DNA of 64,000 bases from Lachnospiraceae bacterium (lineage in GTDB: Bacteria > Bacillota > Clostridia > Lachnospirales > Lachnospiraceae): positions 186,001-250,000 of the forward strand of contig CAJTCV010000002.1 of NCBI GenBank assembly GCA_910574805.1. The letters are read 5' to 3'. Shown here one piece after another: positions 44,647-52,907 of the stretch. Position 1 is the stretch's first letter. Every line of letters starts with the position of its first letter. The translations under genes and the position numbers were made by a program. Under the pieces are notes generated by a model, which did not search any database, was not told where the DNA came from, and saw nothing but the letters and a program-made list of their open reading frames with translations.

Positions 44647-45233
44647 AGCGGAAAAAACGGTATGGGATTCTGGTTATTCTGCTGCTGCTTCCTGTCTGTA
44701 TTCTGGCCAACGCATGGCAGATTGTATCGTTCGGCAGAAAAAGCGAACTTCGGGAAGCGGATACGGCGATTGTTCTTGGAGCGGGTGTTGTGGGAAGAGA
44801 ACCCTCTCCTGTTTTTCGGGAGCGGATCCGTCACGGTATCTGGCTGTATGAAAACGGCTATGCGGGCTGCATCATCATGACAGGCGGCTATGGGGACGGC
44901 ACCGTCTGTTCGGAGGCACGGGCAGCAAAGGAATATGCGGTCAGCCAGGGGGTGCCTGCAGAGGATATTTTTGTTGAAGAGGAGTCCCGGATCACACAGG
45001 AAAATATGTATTATGCCCGCCTTCTGATGGATGAACATGGCTTGAAGGACGCGCTGATTGTCAGTGATCCGCTTCATATGAAGCGTGCCATGCTGATGGC
45101 GTCGGACTATGGGATTCCGGCGTATACAAGCCCCACACCAACCACGCGTTTTGTCAGTCTGAGGACGAAGCTGCCCTTTCTGGCGCGGGAACTGTTTTTT
45201 TATACCGGCTATCGGATATACCGGATCTTCTGA
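44643..45233 (+). CDS. YdcF/SanA-like (DUF218) membrane protein
   Basis: A 196-aa protein with an N-terminal membrane helix (about 6-25) and a DUF218 domain (about 36-180): DTAIVLGAG, IIMTGGYGDG, SRITQENMYYAR, and ALIVSDPLHMKRAM. Relatives ElyC/SanA affect envelope and peptidoglycan in Gram-negatives. It is coupled to the MBL gene by an ATGA overlap. Confidence 0.9.
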   Translation: MKRKKRYGILVILLLLPVCILANAWQIVSFGRKSELREADTAIVLGAGVVGREPSPVFRERIRHGIWLYENGYAGCIIMTGGYGDGTVCSEARAAKEYAVSQGVPAEDIFVEEESRITQENMYYARLLMDEHGLKDALIVSDPLHMKRAMLMASDYGIPAYTSPTPTTRFVSLRTKLPFLARELFFYTGYRIYRIF

Positions 45234-45593
45234 CGGGCCGGGGCCTGCCGAAGAAGCATGCCGGGATGCCCGGCGGGGAGTGAGGCGTCCAAATGCAGGA
45301 TGGTTAAGGAGATGCTAAGAATCGCGCGTACAGAGTTAAGCTGTAATTAAGATATTGCCGAAGCCATGGAATCCGGCTGCAGGATGTGTTATGATTCTTT
45401 CGATTTACATGTTTGTGAGCATACCGGTGATTTTAGCAGGAAAGATCAGCCGCAAGATAAAATATGGAAATTCTCTGTACGACTGATCGGGAAAAAGGCA
45501 GGGAACCGCAGGAAAAGGCGGTCTCTTTTTATTTTGTCCTGCAAAACGGCCAGGGGCAGAAAAACAGGATTGATTTGCAGCGGCCGCATAAGG
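45234..45593. other. Intergenic region with a short possible ORF
   Basis: About 360 nt. A 31-aa frame (45391-45486, starting MILSIYMFVSIPVILAG) encodes a single hydrophobic helix with a basic tail; the ribosome binding site is weak, so it is listed only as a possibility. Sequences like GCTAAGAA and GTTAAG (45305-45350) resemble the regulator boxes found further on. Confidence 0.35.
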
Positions 45594-45630
45594 TTCTTAG
45601 CGCATTCTTAGCACCTGAATGTGGTATAAT
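45594..45630 (+). promoter_or_regulatory. Direct-repeat operator and -10 box before the KdpD remnant
   Basis: TTCTTAGC occurs at 45594-45601 and 45605-45612, 11 bp apart, the spacing preferred by OmpR/PhoB-type regulators. TATAAT follows at 45625-45630. The lack of a good -35 fits an activated promoter. It would have served the two-component genes that are now degraded. Confidence 0.6.
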
Positions 45631-45697
45631 AAAACATACCATGTGCCATCCGTCTGACAGAACCGGATTTGGCAGGATCAGCAGAAAGATTTAGTTT

Positions 45698-46126
45698 ATG
45701 AAGCGAAAAAAACGGGACAATGTGATAAAGAACACCATGATTACTCTTGGGACATTGACGGCTGCCGCACTGACTGCATTTCTGCTGCGGGCCTTGTCCC
45801 ATGATATCCGTACCCCCCCCCTTACCTCCATCGTCGGTTCGGCTTCCGGCATTCTGGACAATGAGAGAGTACTTCCCCGGGAGCATATGCTGGAACTGGT
45901 GAAGGATATCCGGGAGGATGTCCTGCCTGTTATGTTCGAGGGCAGTCTGAAATCCGGAGAAGGAGAGGAATATGACTCCGGGCGGAACATGGGGATCGGA
46001 CTGTCCGTCTGTATGAGTATTGTGAAGACCCATAAAGGGTATATGACAGCCGAAAACAGAACGGCAGGCGGAGCGCGGGTGGCGTTCTGGCTGCCCATGG
46101 AGGAAGACAGAGACGATGGATATTAG
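45698..46126 (+). pseudogene. Internally deleted KdpD-like sensor kinase
   Basis: An open frame of 142 codons that joins one membrane helix (LGTLTAAALTAFLL) to part of the HisKA box (LLRALSHDIRTP, phosphoacceptor His) and then to the last part of the HATPase (NMGIGLSVCMSIVKTHKGYMTAEN). Most of the sensor and ATP-binding domains are missing. A run of nine C at about 45811-45819 gives RTPPLTS where relatives have RTPLTS, suggesting slippage. The frame is intact, but the protein cannot be an active kinase. Confidence 0.75.
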
Positions 46127-46405
46127 GGACAGGGTACTGGTAGTAGAGGATGATAAAAGCATCCAGAATTTCTTCCGGACCGTGCTGGAAGCCAACAACT
46201 ATGACGTCATCATGGCGGACACCGGTACGGAAGCCTGCAGCCTGATTACGTCCAGATGTCCGGATGTGGTGATTCTGGATCTTGGGCGGCATGGTGATTG
46301 ACTATGACAAGCACAGGGTCTTTATCCATCGAGAATAACCCGGCGCAGCCGGAATATATCTTCACAGAAGTCGGTGTTGGATACCGGATCGTGGATTCCG
46401 ATTAG
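46116..46405 (+). pseudogene. Internally deleted KdpE-like response regulator
   Basis: The first 55 codons are the start of a receiver domain (VLVVEDDKSIQNFFRTVL, DVVILDLG with the phosphoacceptor Asp). The sequence then jumps to the start of the DNA-binding domain (VIDYDKHRVFIH), hits a stop, and resumes at its very end (NPAQPEYIFTEVGVGYRI). At least two deletions have removed the rest. The start overlaps the KdpD remnant, as in the intact operon. Confidence 0.7.
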
Positions 46406-46427
46406 ACCGGCCCTGTGATTCTTTCAC

Positions 46428-46445
46428 ACCCCGCCTGCGCGGGGT
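46428..46445 (+). terminator. Short GC-rich terminator
   Basis: ACCCCGC pairs with GCGGGGT around CTGC, followed by TGTTGACTTT. Weak T-tract. It marks the end of the old two-component operon. Confidence 0.5.
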
Positions 46446-46447
46446 TG

Positions 46448-46476
46448 TTGACTTTACGGCGGAAATTTTGTATCAT
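46448..46476 (+). promoter_or_regulatory. Promoter of the yjfB gene
   Basis: TTGACT (46448-46453) and TATCAT (46471-46476), spacing 17 nt. A perfect 9-bp hairpin, CCTGCAGTC/GACTGCAGG (46502-46522, loop CGG), lies in the leader between promoter and start codon. Confidence 0.6.
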
Positions 46477-46544
46477 ATCAATTATAGAAAGAGAACAAGG
46501 ACCTGCAGTCCGGGACTGCAGGATTCGGAATCGGAGGTGAGTCT

Positions 46545-46721
46545 ATGGATATAGCAGGACTGTCCATGTCTCTGTCTACGGCGAAACTCGGTATGGGAGT
46601 GGAGCTTGCCATGCTGTCCAGGGTGCTGGATACGGCGGAGCAGACCGGTGAGGTGCTGACGGAGATGATGGAACAGATCGCAGTACCGGGTCTGGGCGAG
46701 TATATCGATATCCGCGTATAA
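46545..46721 (+). CDS. YjfB-family small protein (putative motility protein)
   Basis: A 58-aa protein starting MDIAGLSMSLS and ending GEYIDIRV, matching the YjfB/PF14070 pattern (MDIA...S..., helix, then LDTAEQTGEVLTEMMEQ). In B. subtilis and relatives it is found with flagellar genes, but its function is unknown. GGAGGTG lies 7 nt before ATG 46545. It precedes nth by 9 nt and may share its transcript. No other motility gene is in the window. Confidence 0.85.
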   Translation: MDIAGLSMSLSTAKLGMGVELAMLSRVLDTAEQTGEVLTEMMEQIAVPGLGEYIDIRV

Positions 46722-46730
46722 GAGGTATGC

Positions 46731-47387
46731 ATGACAGAAGAAAAAGAAGGACTTAAGAAAAAAGAGCTGGCGCTTAAGCTGATCGAAAGGCTGAAGACGG
46801 CGTATCCGGATGCAGGATGTACGCTGGATTACGATGATGCCTGGAAGCTTCTGGTCAGCGTCCGTCTGGCTGCCCAGTGTACGGATGCCAGAGTCAATGT
46901 GGTGGTGGAAAAGCTCTATGAGCAGTTCCCTGATGTGGCGGCGCTGGCGGCCGCAGAACCGGAAGAGATCGAGGCCATCGTCCGTCCCTGCGGACTGGGC
47001 AGGAGCAAGGCGAGGGATATCAGCGCCTGTATGAAGATTCTGAACGACCAGTATCAGGGGAAGGTCCCGGGGGATTTTGACGCGCTGTTAAAGCTTCCGG
47101 GTGTGGGCAGGAAGAGCGCCAATCTGATCATGGGCGATGTCTTTCAGAAACCGGCCATCGTCACGGACACCCACTGTATCCGTCTGGTGAACCGCATGGG
47201 ACTGGTGGATGGGATCAGGGACCCGAAAAAGGTGGAGATGGCGCTCTGGAAGCTGATTCCGCCGAAGGAGGGCAGTGATTTCTGTCACCGCCTGGTCTGT
47301 CACGGCAGGGATATCTGCACGGCCCGTACGAAGCCCCACTGCGACAGGTGCTGCGTCAGCGATCTGTGCGCCAGGGCAGGAGTATGA
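46731..47387 (+). CDS. nth: Endonuclease III
   Basis: A 218-aa base-excision repair glycosylase/AP lyase for oxidised pyrimidines. The helix-hairpin-helix with catalytic Lys is LKLPGVGRKSANLIMG, and the catalytic Asp is in TDTHCIRLVNRMG. C-terminal [4Fe-4S] cysteines are in CTARTKPHCDRCCVSDLC, giving C-x7-C-x2-C-x5-C; the usual first spacing is 6. AGAGGT precedes the ATG. Confidence 0.93.
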   Translation: MTEEKEGLKKKELALKLIERLKTAYPDAGCTLDYDDAWKLLVSVRLAAQCTDARVNVVVEKLYEQFPDVAALAAAEPEEIEAIVRPCGLGRSKARDISACMKILNDQYQGKVPGDFDALLKLPGVGRKSANLIMGDVFQKPAIVTDTHCIRLVNRMGLVDGIRDPKKVEMALWKLIPPKEGSDFCHRLVCHGRDICTARTKPHCDRCCVSDLCARAGV

Positions 47388-47408
47388 ACTGAAAACAAAA
47401 TAAGAAAT

Positions 47409-47449
47409 CCTCAGTATCGGTGTATGTCTGCCCGGTGCTGAGGGTTTTT
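47409..47449 (+). terminator. Terminator after nth
   Basis: CCTCAGTATCGG pairs with CCGGTGCTGAGG (two G-U) around an 11-nt loop, followed by GTTTTTG. Confidence 0.85.
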
Positions 47450-47550
47450 GCATCATGGGACGCGGAAGAAGGCTGCAGAAGGCTGGACGGGTCAGGCAGG
47501 AGAGGGATAGAAAGGACCCCGGCGGACGGACCGCCCGGGAGTGTGGACAG

Positions 47551-48612
47551 ATGGGAAAACGAACAGTTTATAAAATGACAGCGGCAGTGATTCTGGCCTG
47601 TCTTACGATGTCTCTGGCCGGATGTGCGGATCAGCTTTCGGAGGAGGACGGATCCGGAGACCGGCTGAAGATCGTCTGCACGGTCTTTCCGGAATATGAC
47701 TGGGTACGGCAGATTCTGGGGGAACATGCGGAGGATGCAGAACTGACGCTTCTGATGAAGAATGGTGCGGATCTGCACAGTTATCAGCCGACGGTATGGG
47801 ATATCCGGAAGATCGCGGAGGCTGATCTGTTTCTCTATGTGGGCGGAGAGTCGGATTTCTGGGTGGAGGAGGTACTGGCCGGTGCGCCGGACCCGGAGCG
47901 GAAGGTGCTGAACCTCATGGAGATCCTGGAAGGGTCCGTGCAGGAGGAGGAGCACGTGGAAGGGATGCAGGCAGAACGCGGGCACGACGACGATCCTGAG
48001 CCGCCGGAGAGTCATCCGGACACGGGGGGCTCCTGCAGCACACATGACCATGCCGACGGGGAATACGACGAGCATGTATGGCTTTCTCTTCGGAATGCAG
48101 GCTCCGTATGCGACGCAGTTACAGAGGCTCTTGGCAGCCTGAAGGAAGAGCATGCAGACAGTTATATAAAAAACAACGGGATTTATCAGGAAAAGCTTCA
48201 TGCGCTGGATCTTCGGTATGCCCGGGCGGTGGAAGCGGCGCCGTCTCCGGTGCTTCTGTTCGGAGACCGGTTTCCGTTCCTCCATCTGACAAAGGATTAC
48301 GGGATCGCGTATTATGCAGCGTTTGCGGGCTGCTCGGCGGAGACGGAGGCCAGCTTCGCCACCATTGCGTTTCTGGCGGACAAGGCAGGGGAGCTGGGGC
48401 TTCCGGCAGTGCTGGCGATGGACGGTTCGGATCAGAAGATCGCCCGGACCATTGCAGAAAATACAGATACCAGAGACCAGAAGGTGCTGGTGCTGGATTC
48501 CATGCAGTCGGTGAGCGAGGCGGATATCCGGGAGGGAACGGATTATCTCTCCATTATGGAAAAAAATCTCACAGTACTTGAAGAAGCACTGGGGATACAG
48601 GGAGGTATGTGA
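47551..48612 (+). CDS. znuA: Zinc/manganese-binding lipoprotein (ABC transporter)
   Basis: A 353-aa cluster 9 solute-binding protein. Lipobox MSLAGC (lipidated Cys25). The metal-binding pattern is visible: LHSYQPTVWD region, then a His/Asp-rich loop (EEEHVEGMQAERGHDDD, CSTHDHADGEYDEHVW), and DRFPFLHLTKDYGI. The His-rich loop favours zinc. ATG 47551 is used; ATG 47575 is an alternative closer to the hydrophobic part. Gene symbol by analogy with ZnuA/AdcA. Confidence 0.88.
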   Translation: MGKRTVYKMTAAVILACLTMSLAGCADQLSEEDGSGDRLKIVCTVFPEYDWVRQILGEHAEDAELTLLMKNGADLHSYQPTVWDIRKIAEADLFLYVGGESDFWVEEVLAGAPDPERKVLNLMEILEGSVQEEEHVEGMQAERGHDDDPEPPESHPDTGGSCSTHDHADGEYDEHVWLSLRNAGSVCDAVTEALGSLKEEHADSYIKNNGIYQEKLHALDLRYARAVEAAPSPVLLFGDRFPFLHLTKDYGIAYYAAFAGCSAETEASFATIAFLADKAGELGLPAVLAMDGSDQKIARTIAENTDTRDQKVLVLDSMQSVSEADIREGTDYLSIMEKNLTVLEEALGIQGGM

Positions 48613-48613
48613 G

Positions 48614-49333
48614 ATGGCACAGATTATATGCAGGGATGCGGCGCTGGGATATGAAGGACGGGCAGTGGTCCAGCATCTGAATTTTCAGGTGGACAGGGGA
48701 GATTATCTGTGCATCGTGGGGGAGAACGGTTCCGGAAAAAGCACGCTGGTCAAAGCGCTTCTGAAACTGAAGGAGCCCATGGCCGGAGAGATCTGCCTGG
48801 GAGACGGTCTGGAGGCGGACGGCATCGGATACCTGCCTCAGCAGACCATTGTACAGAAGGATTTTCCCGCGTCGGTGCAGGAGATCGTCCTGTCCGGCTG
48901 TCTGGGAAGATTTGGCTTCCGGCCCTTTTACGGAAGGAAGGAGAAGGAGACGGCGGCCCGCCAGATGGAACGTCTGGGTATCACCCATCTGGCAGGCCGA
49001 TGCTACCGGGAGCTGTCCGGCGGCCAGCAGCAGAGAGTGCTGCTGGCCAGGGCTCTGTGCGCCACCCGGTATATGCTGCTTCTGGATGAGCCGGTGGCGG
49101 GGCTTGATCCGGTGGCGGTCCAGGAGATGTACAGTCTGGTGGCGGAGCTGAACCGGCAGGAGAAGATCACGGTCATTATGGTGTCTCATGACATGCATGC
49201 GGCGGTCACATATGCCAGCCATATACTCCATATCAGTGAGGAACCTCTGTTTTTCGGCACCAGGGAGGCATATGTGCAGAGCGAAGTGGGAAAGGCATAT
49301 CTGTCCGTGACGGGAGGTGAAAGACATGTATGA
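48614..49333 (+). CDS. znuC: Metal ABC transporter ATP-binding protein
   Basis: A 239-aa ATPase. Walker A GENGSGKSTL, Q-loop in LPQQ, signature LSGGQQQRVLLARAL, Walker B LLLDEPVAGLDP and switch His in VSHDMHA. It starts directly after the lipoprotein gene (GGAGGT upstream) and overlaps the permease gene, so the three form one operon. Confidence 0.94.
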   Translation: MAQIICRDAALGYEGRAVVQHLNFQVDRGDYLCIVGENGSGKSTLVKALLKLKEPMAGEICLGDGLEADGIGYLPQQTIVQKDFPASVQEIVLSGCLGRFGFRPFYGRKEKETAARQMERLGITHLAGRCYRELSGGQQQRVLLARALCATRYMLLLDEPVAGLDPVAVQEMYSLVAELNRQEKITVIMVSHDMHAAVTYASHILHISEEPLFFGTREAYVQSEVGKAYLSVTGGERHV

Positions 49334-50165
49334 GATGCTGAAGATTTATTTTTCCTATCCTTTTGTCCGGTATGCCATGCTGGTGGGGGTGCTGATCGCC
49401 CTGTCTTCCTCCCTCCTTGGCGTGTCTCTGGTGCTGAAGCGGTATTCCTTTATCGGAGACGGGCTTTCCCATGTGGCATTCGGGGCGATGGCGGTGGCTA
49501 CGGTGCTGGATGTGGGAAATGACACGGCCGTGGTCCTGCCGGTTACGGTGCTGTCTGCCGTTCTGGTCCTCCGGACCGGACAGAATGCCAGACTGAAAGG
49601 AGATGCGGCCATCGCCATGATCTCCGTGGGAGCCCTGGCCTTCGGCTATCTGTTCCTGAACCTCTTTTCCCGGTCGGCCAATCTGACCGGCGACGTGTGC
49701 AGCACGCTGTTCGGTTCCACGGCGATCCTGACCCTTTCCCGGACGGATGTGTGGCTGTGTATCGTCCTGTCCGGCGCAGTGGTGCTTTTATTTACCGTCT
49801 TTTATCACCAGATCTTTGCAGTCACCTTTGATGAGACCTTTGCCCGTGCCTCGGGCATGAAGGCAGACCGCTATAATCTGCTGATCGCAGTGGTGACCGC
49901 CTCAGTCATCGTACTTGCCATGAAGCTGGTGGGATCTCTTCTCATCTCCGCCCTTCTCATCTTCCCGGCGCTCTCCGCCATGCGGATCTTCCGAAGCTTC
50001 CGGGGGGTTATTCTGGCGTCTGCGGTTCTGTCCGTGATCTGCGCGGCAGCCGGGATCCTGCTGTCCATCCTTTTCTCCACGCCTGTGGGGGCTACGGTGG
50101 TATGCATGGATATGGCGGTATTTGCACTCTGCAGTCTGGCAGGAGGACTGCTTTCCCGGGGCTGA
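49326..50165 (+). CDS. znuB: Metal ABC transporter permease
   Basis: A 279-aa ABC-3-type permease with about 8 helices. Diagnostic segments are GDGLSHVAFGAMA and KLVGSLLISALLIFPALSAMRIF (in part). ATG 49326 lies 6 nt after GGGAGGTG; an in-frame GTG at 49317 overlaps that site. Overlaps the ATPase gene by 8 nt. Confidence 0.93.
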   Translation: MYEMLKIYFSYPFVRYAMLVGVLIALSSSLLGVSLVLKRYSFIGDGLSHVAFGAMAVATVLDVGNDTAVVLPVTVLSAVLVLRTGQNARLKGDAAIAMISVGALAFGYLFLNLFSRSANLTGDVCSTLFGSTAILTLSRTDVWLCIVLSGAVVLLFTVFYHQIFAVTFDETFARASGMKADRYNLLIAVVTASVIVLAMKLVGSLLISALLIFPALSAMRIFRSFRGVILASAVLSVICAAAGILLSILFSTPVGATVVCMDMAVFALCSLAGGLLSRG

Positions 50166-50270
50166 TACAGAAACAGTTGCCGAATATTCCCAAAAAAGGT
50201 ATACTGTAACGGAAATATACGTTGTAATCCGAAGACTGTAAAGAAAATTTTTTAAGGAGCAAAAGACAGC

Positions 50271-51473
50271 ATGAGGATCATCAGAAAAATATATTGCAGG
50301 ACATTTCAGACCGTCTTCCGCGCGGCGCTTCCCTTTCTGCCCTACCGTAATCCAAGGATCGTGCCTTCTGTGGCCGGGATCCCGGATGTGTGCAGGCGGA
50401 ATAAAGTCCGTTCGGTCATGATCGTGACGGACAGCGGCATCCGGACGCTGGGGCTGACCGGATTTCTGGAAAAGACACTGGAAGAGGCGGGAATCTCCTT
50501 CTGCATTTATGACCGCACGGTGGCCAACCCCACCATCTGGAATGTGGAGGAAGCAAGAGAACTGTATCTGGAGCAGGGGGCAGAGGCGATCATCGCTTTC
50601 GGCGGCGGCTCTTCCATGGACTGTGCCAAAGGAGCAGGGGCCAGGATTGTGAAGCCCAGGCAGAGTATCCGCAGGATGAAAGGGCTTTTGAAGGTGCATA
50701 AGAGGCTGCCGCTTCTGATTGCGGTCCCCACAACTGCCGGGACCGGCAGCGAGACTACGCTGGCGGCAGTGATCACGGACAGCGAGAAGCACCACAAATA
50801 TCCCATCAATGATTTCAGCCTGATCCCCCGGTACGCGGTGCTGGACTACCATGAGACCATGGGGCTGCCAAGGAGCATCACGGCTACCACGGGCATGGAC
50901 GCCCTGACGCATGCGGTGGAGGCATATATCGGCGGTTCCACCACGAAAGAGACCAGGAGGATGGCGGAGGAGGCGGTTCATCTGATCTATCAGCATCTGA
51001 AAGCGGCCTATGACAATGGACAGGACAAGGAGGCAAGGAGCGGGATGCTGAAAGCAGCCTACTGTGCCGGGGTCGCATTTACAAAATCCTATGTAGGATA
51101 TATCCATGCGGTCGCCCATTCTCTGGGGGGACAGTACGGGATTCCCCACGGCCTTGCCAATGCGGTCATCCTTCCCATCGTGCTCCGGATGTACGGACCT
51201 GCCTGTGAGAAGAAGCTGGCGAGGCTGGCGAAGAAGGCCGGTGTGGTGGACCGCGGGATGGAGGACCGGGAGGCGGCTGCGTGCTTTATTGACTGGATTC
51301 AGGAGATGAATGACTCCATGGAGATTCCGGAACATCTTCCGGAGATCCAGGAGGAGGATATCCCGGTCATGGCAGGACATGCCGACCGGGAAGGCAATCC
51401 TCTGTATCCGGTGCCGGTGCTGATGGACAAAAAGGAGCTGGAACAGATCTACTGGGAAGTAAAGGGAAGGTAA
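50271..51473 (+). CDS. Iron-containing alcohol dehydrogenase
   Basis: A 400-aa group III dehydrogenase. NAD-binding GGGSSMDCAKGAG, then PTTAGTGSETT, and metal ligands in THAVEAYIGG and the AHSLGGQYGIPHGLANA segment. It likely interconverts an aldehyde and its alcohol, and forms a pair with the aldehyde dehydrogenase gene 3 nt downstream. AAGGAG precedes ATG 50271. Confidence 0.94.
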   Translation: MRIIRKIYCRTFQTVFRAALPFLPYRNPRIVPSVAGIPDVCRRNKVRSVMIVTDSGIRTLGLTGFLEKTLEEAGISFCIYDRTVANPTIWNVEEARELYLEQGAEAIIAFGGGSSMDCAKGAGARIVKPRQSIRRMKGLLKVHKRLPLLIAVPTTAGTGSETTLAAVITDSEKHHKYPINDFSLIPRYAVLDYHETMGLPRSITATTGMDALTHAVEAYIGGSTTKETRRMAEEAVHLIYQHLKAAYDNGQDKEARSGMLKAAYCAGVAFTKSYVGYIHAVAHSLGGQYGIPHGLANAVILPIVLRMYGPACEKKLARLAKKAGVVDRGMEDREAAACFIDWIQEMNDSMEIPEHLPEIQEEDIPVMAGHADREGNPLYPVPVLMDKKELEQIYWEVKGR

Positions 51474-51476
51474 ACC

Positions 51477-52847
51477 ATGCAGATAGAAGCATTGATGGAG
51501 AGACAGCGCGCGTTTTTTGATTCCGGGAAGACCCTGGATATGGCATACCGGCTCCGGGCGCTTCGGCTTCTGGAGCAGGCGGTGACAGACCATGAACAGA
51601 GGCTCGCTCATGCGCTCCGGTCTGATCTGGGCAAATCCCGGGCAGAGGCGTATATGTGCGAGATCGGGCTTACCCTGTCGGAGCTCCGCTATATGAAACG
51701 GCACATGCGTGCCTTCGGCCGGGACCGCCGGGTGAGGACGCCTCTGGCCCAGTTTCATGCCAGAAGCTTTACGGTGCAGGAGCCTTACGGGGTGACGCTT
51801 GTCATGTCCCCCTGGAATTATCCGGTACTCCTGACGCTGGAACCGCTGATCGGAGCGCTGGCGGCAGGCAACTGCTGTGTGTTGAAGCCGTCCGCCTATG
51901 CTTCTGCAACATCCAGAGCGCTGGCACAGATGCTCCGGGAGATCTATCCGGAAGAATATGTGGCTGTGGTGGAAGGCGGAAGAGAGGAAAATGAGCGTCT
52001 GCTGGAACAGAAGTTTGATTATATTTTCTTTACCGGCGGGGTCCGTGTGGGCAGGCTGGTCATGGAGAAGGCGTCCAGGCATCTGACGCCGGTGACGCTG
52101 GAACTGGGGGGAAAGAGCCCCTGCATCATTGACCGTACGGCGGATCTTAAGACAGCGGCCCGCAGGCTTGTCTTTGGGAAATATCTGAACTGCGGGCAGA
52201 CCTGCGTGGCGCCGGACTATGTGCTGGCGGAGGCGTGTATCAAAGAAGAACTGCTGGAGCATATTAGGAAAGAGATTACAAGACAGTATGGAGAGCATCC
52301 GCTTGAGAATCCTTCCTACGGGAAGATGATCAACCGGAAGCACTTTGAGCGGGTATGCGGTCTGATCGATCGGGACAAACTGGTGTTCGGTGGAGAGACA
52401 GAAGAAGAGGCGCTTCGGATTGCCCCTGCCGTCCTCGGGGATGTGACCGGGGAGGATGCCGTCATGCAGGAGGAGATCTTCGGTCCGGTACTGCCCGTCC
52501 TGACTGTGGACTCCATGGAAGAAGCACTGGAATTTGTAAGAGAACGTCCCAGGCCCCTTGCGCTGTATCTGTTTACCGGGGACCGGAAGACCGAGCGGCG
52601 CTTTCTGGAGCGGCTTTCCTTCGGAGGCGGCTGTATCAATGATACCGTCATCCATCTGGCGACCTCCGGGATGGGGTTTGGCGGCGTGGGGGCCAGCGGC
52701 ATGGGCTCCTATCACGGAAGAAAGAGTTTTGAGACCTTCAGTCACGAGAAGAGTGTGGTGAAGAAATACACCTGGCTGGACCTGCCCATGCGTTATCAGC
52801 CTTATACCGCGCTTAAGGAGCGGCTGGTGCGGATGTTCGTGAGATGA
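51477..52847 (+). CDS. Aldehyde dehydrogenase, class 3-like
   Basis: A 456-aa enzyme. The catalytic Cys is in NCGQTCVAPDYVL, the general base Glu in TLELGGKSPC, and SPWNYPVLLTLEPLIGALAAGN (in pieces) is the NAD-binding entry. Length and the late GASGMGSYHGRKSFETFSH fit the fatty-aldehyde (ALDH3/YwdH) group. Transcribed with the alcohol dehydrogenase. Confidence 0.94.
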   Translation: MQIEALMERQRAFFDSGKTLDMAYRLRALRLLEQAVTDHEQRLAHALRSDLGKSRAEAYMCEIGLTLSELRYMKRHMRAFGRDRRVRTPLAQFHARSFTVQEPYGVTLVMSPWNYPVLLTLEPLIGALAAGNCCVLKPSAYASATSRALAQMLREIYPEEYVAVVEGGREENERLLEQKFDYIFFTGGVRVGRLVMEKASRHLTPVTLELGGKSPCIIDRTADLKTAARRLVFGKYLNCGQTCVAPDYVLAEACIKEELLEHIRKEITRQYGEHPLENPSYGKMINRKHFERVCGLIDRDKLVFGGETEEEALRIAPAVLGDVTGEDAVMQEEIFGPVLPVLTVDSMEEALEFVRERPRPLALYLFTGDRKTERRFLERLSFGGGCINDTVIHLATSGMGFGGVGASGMGSYHGRKSFETFSHEKSVVKKYTWLDLPMRYQPYTALKERLVRMFVR

Positions 52848-52907
52848 CCCTGATGATAAAAGGCCGCGGCGGGACAGCCGCCGGCGGCAGACGAGTGTGG
52901 AGACAGT

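Noticed and set aside
45391-45486. A 31-aa hydrophobic peptide that could be KdpF
   Set aside because: It lies near kdpDE remnants, but its sequence does not match KdpF, and its ribosome binding site is weak.
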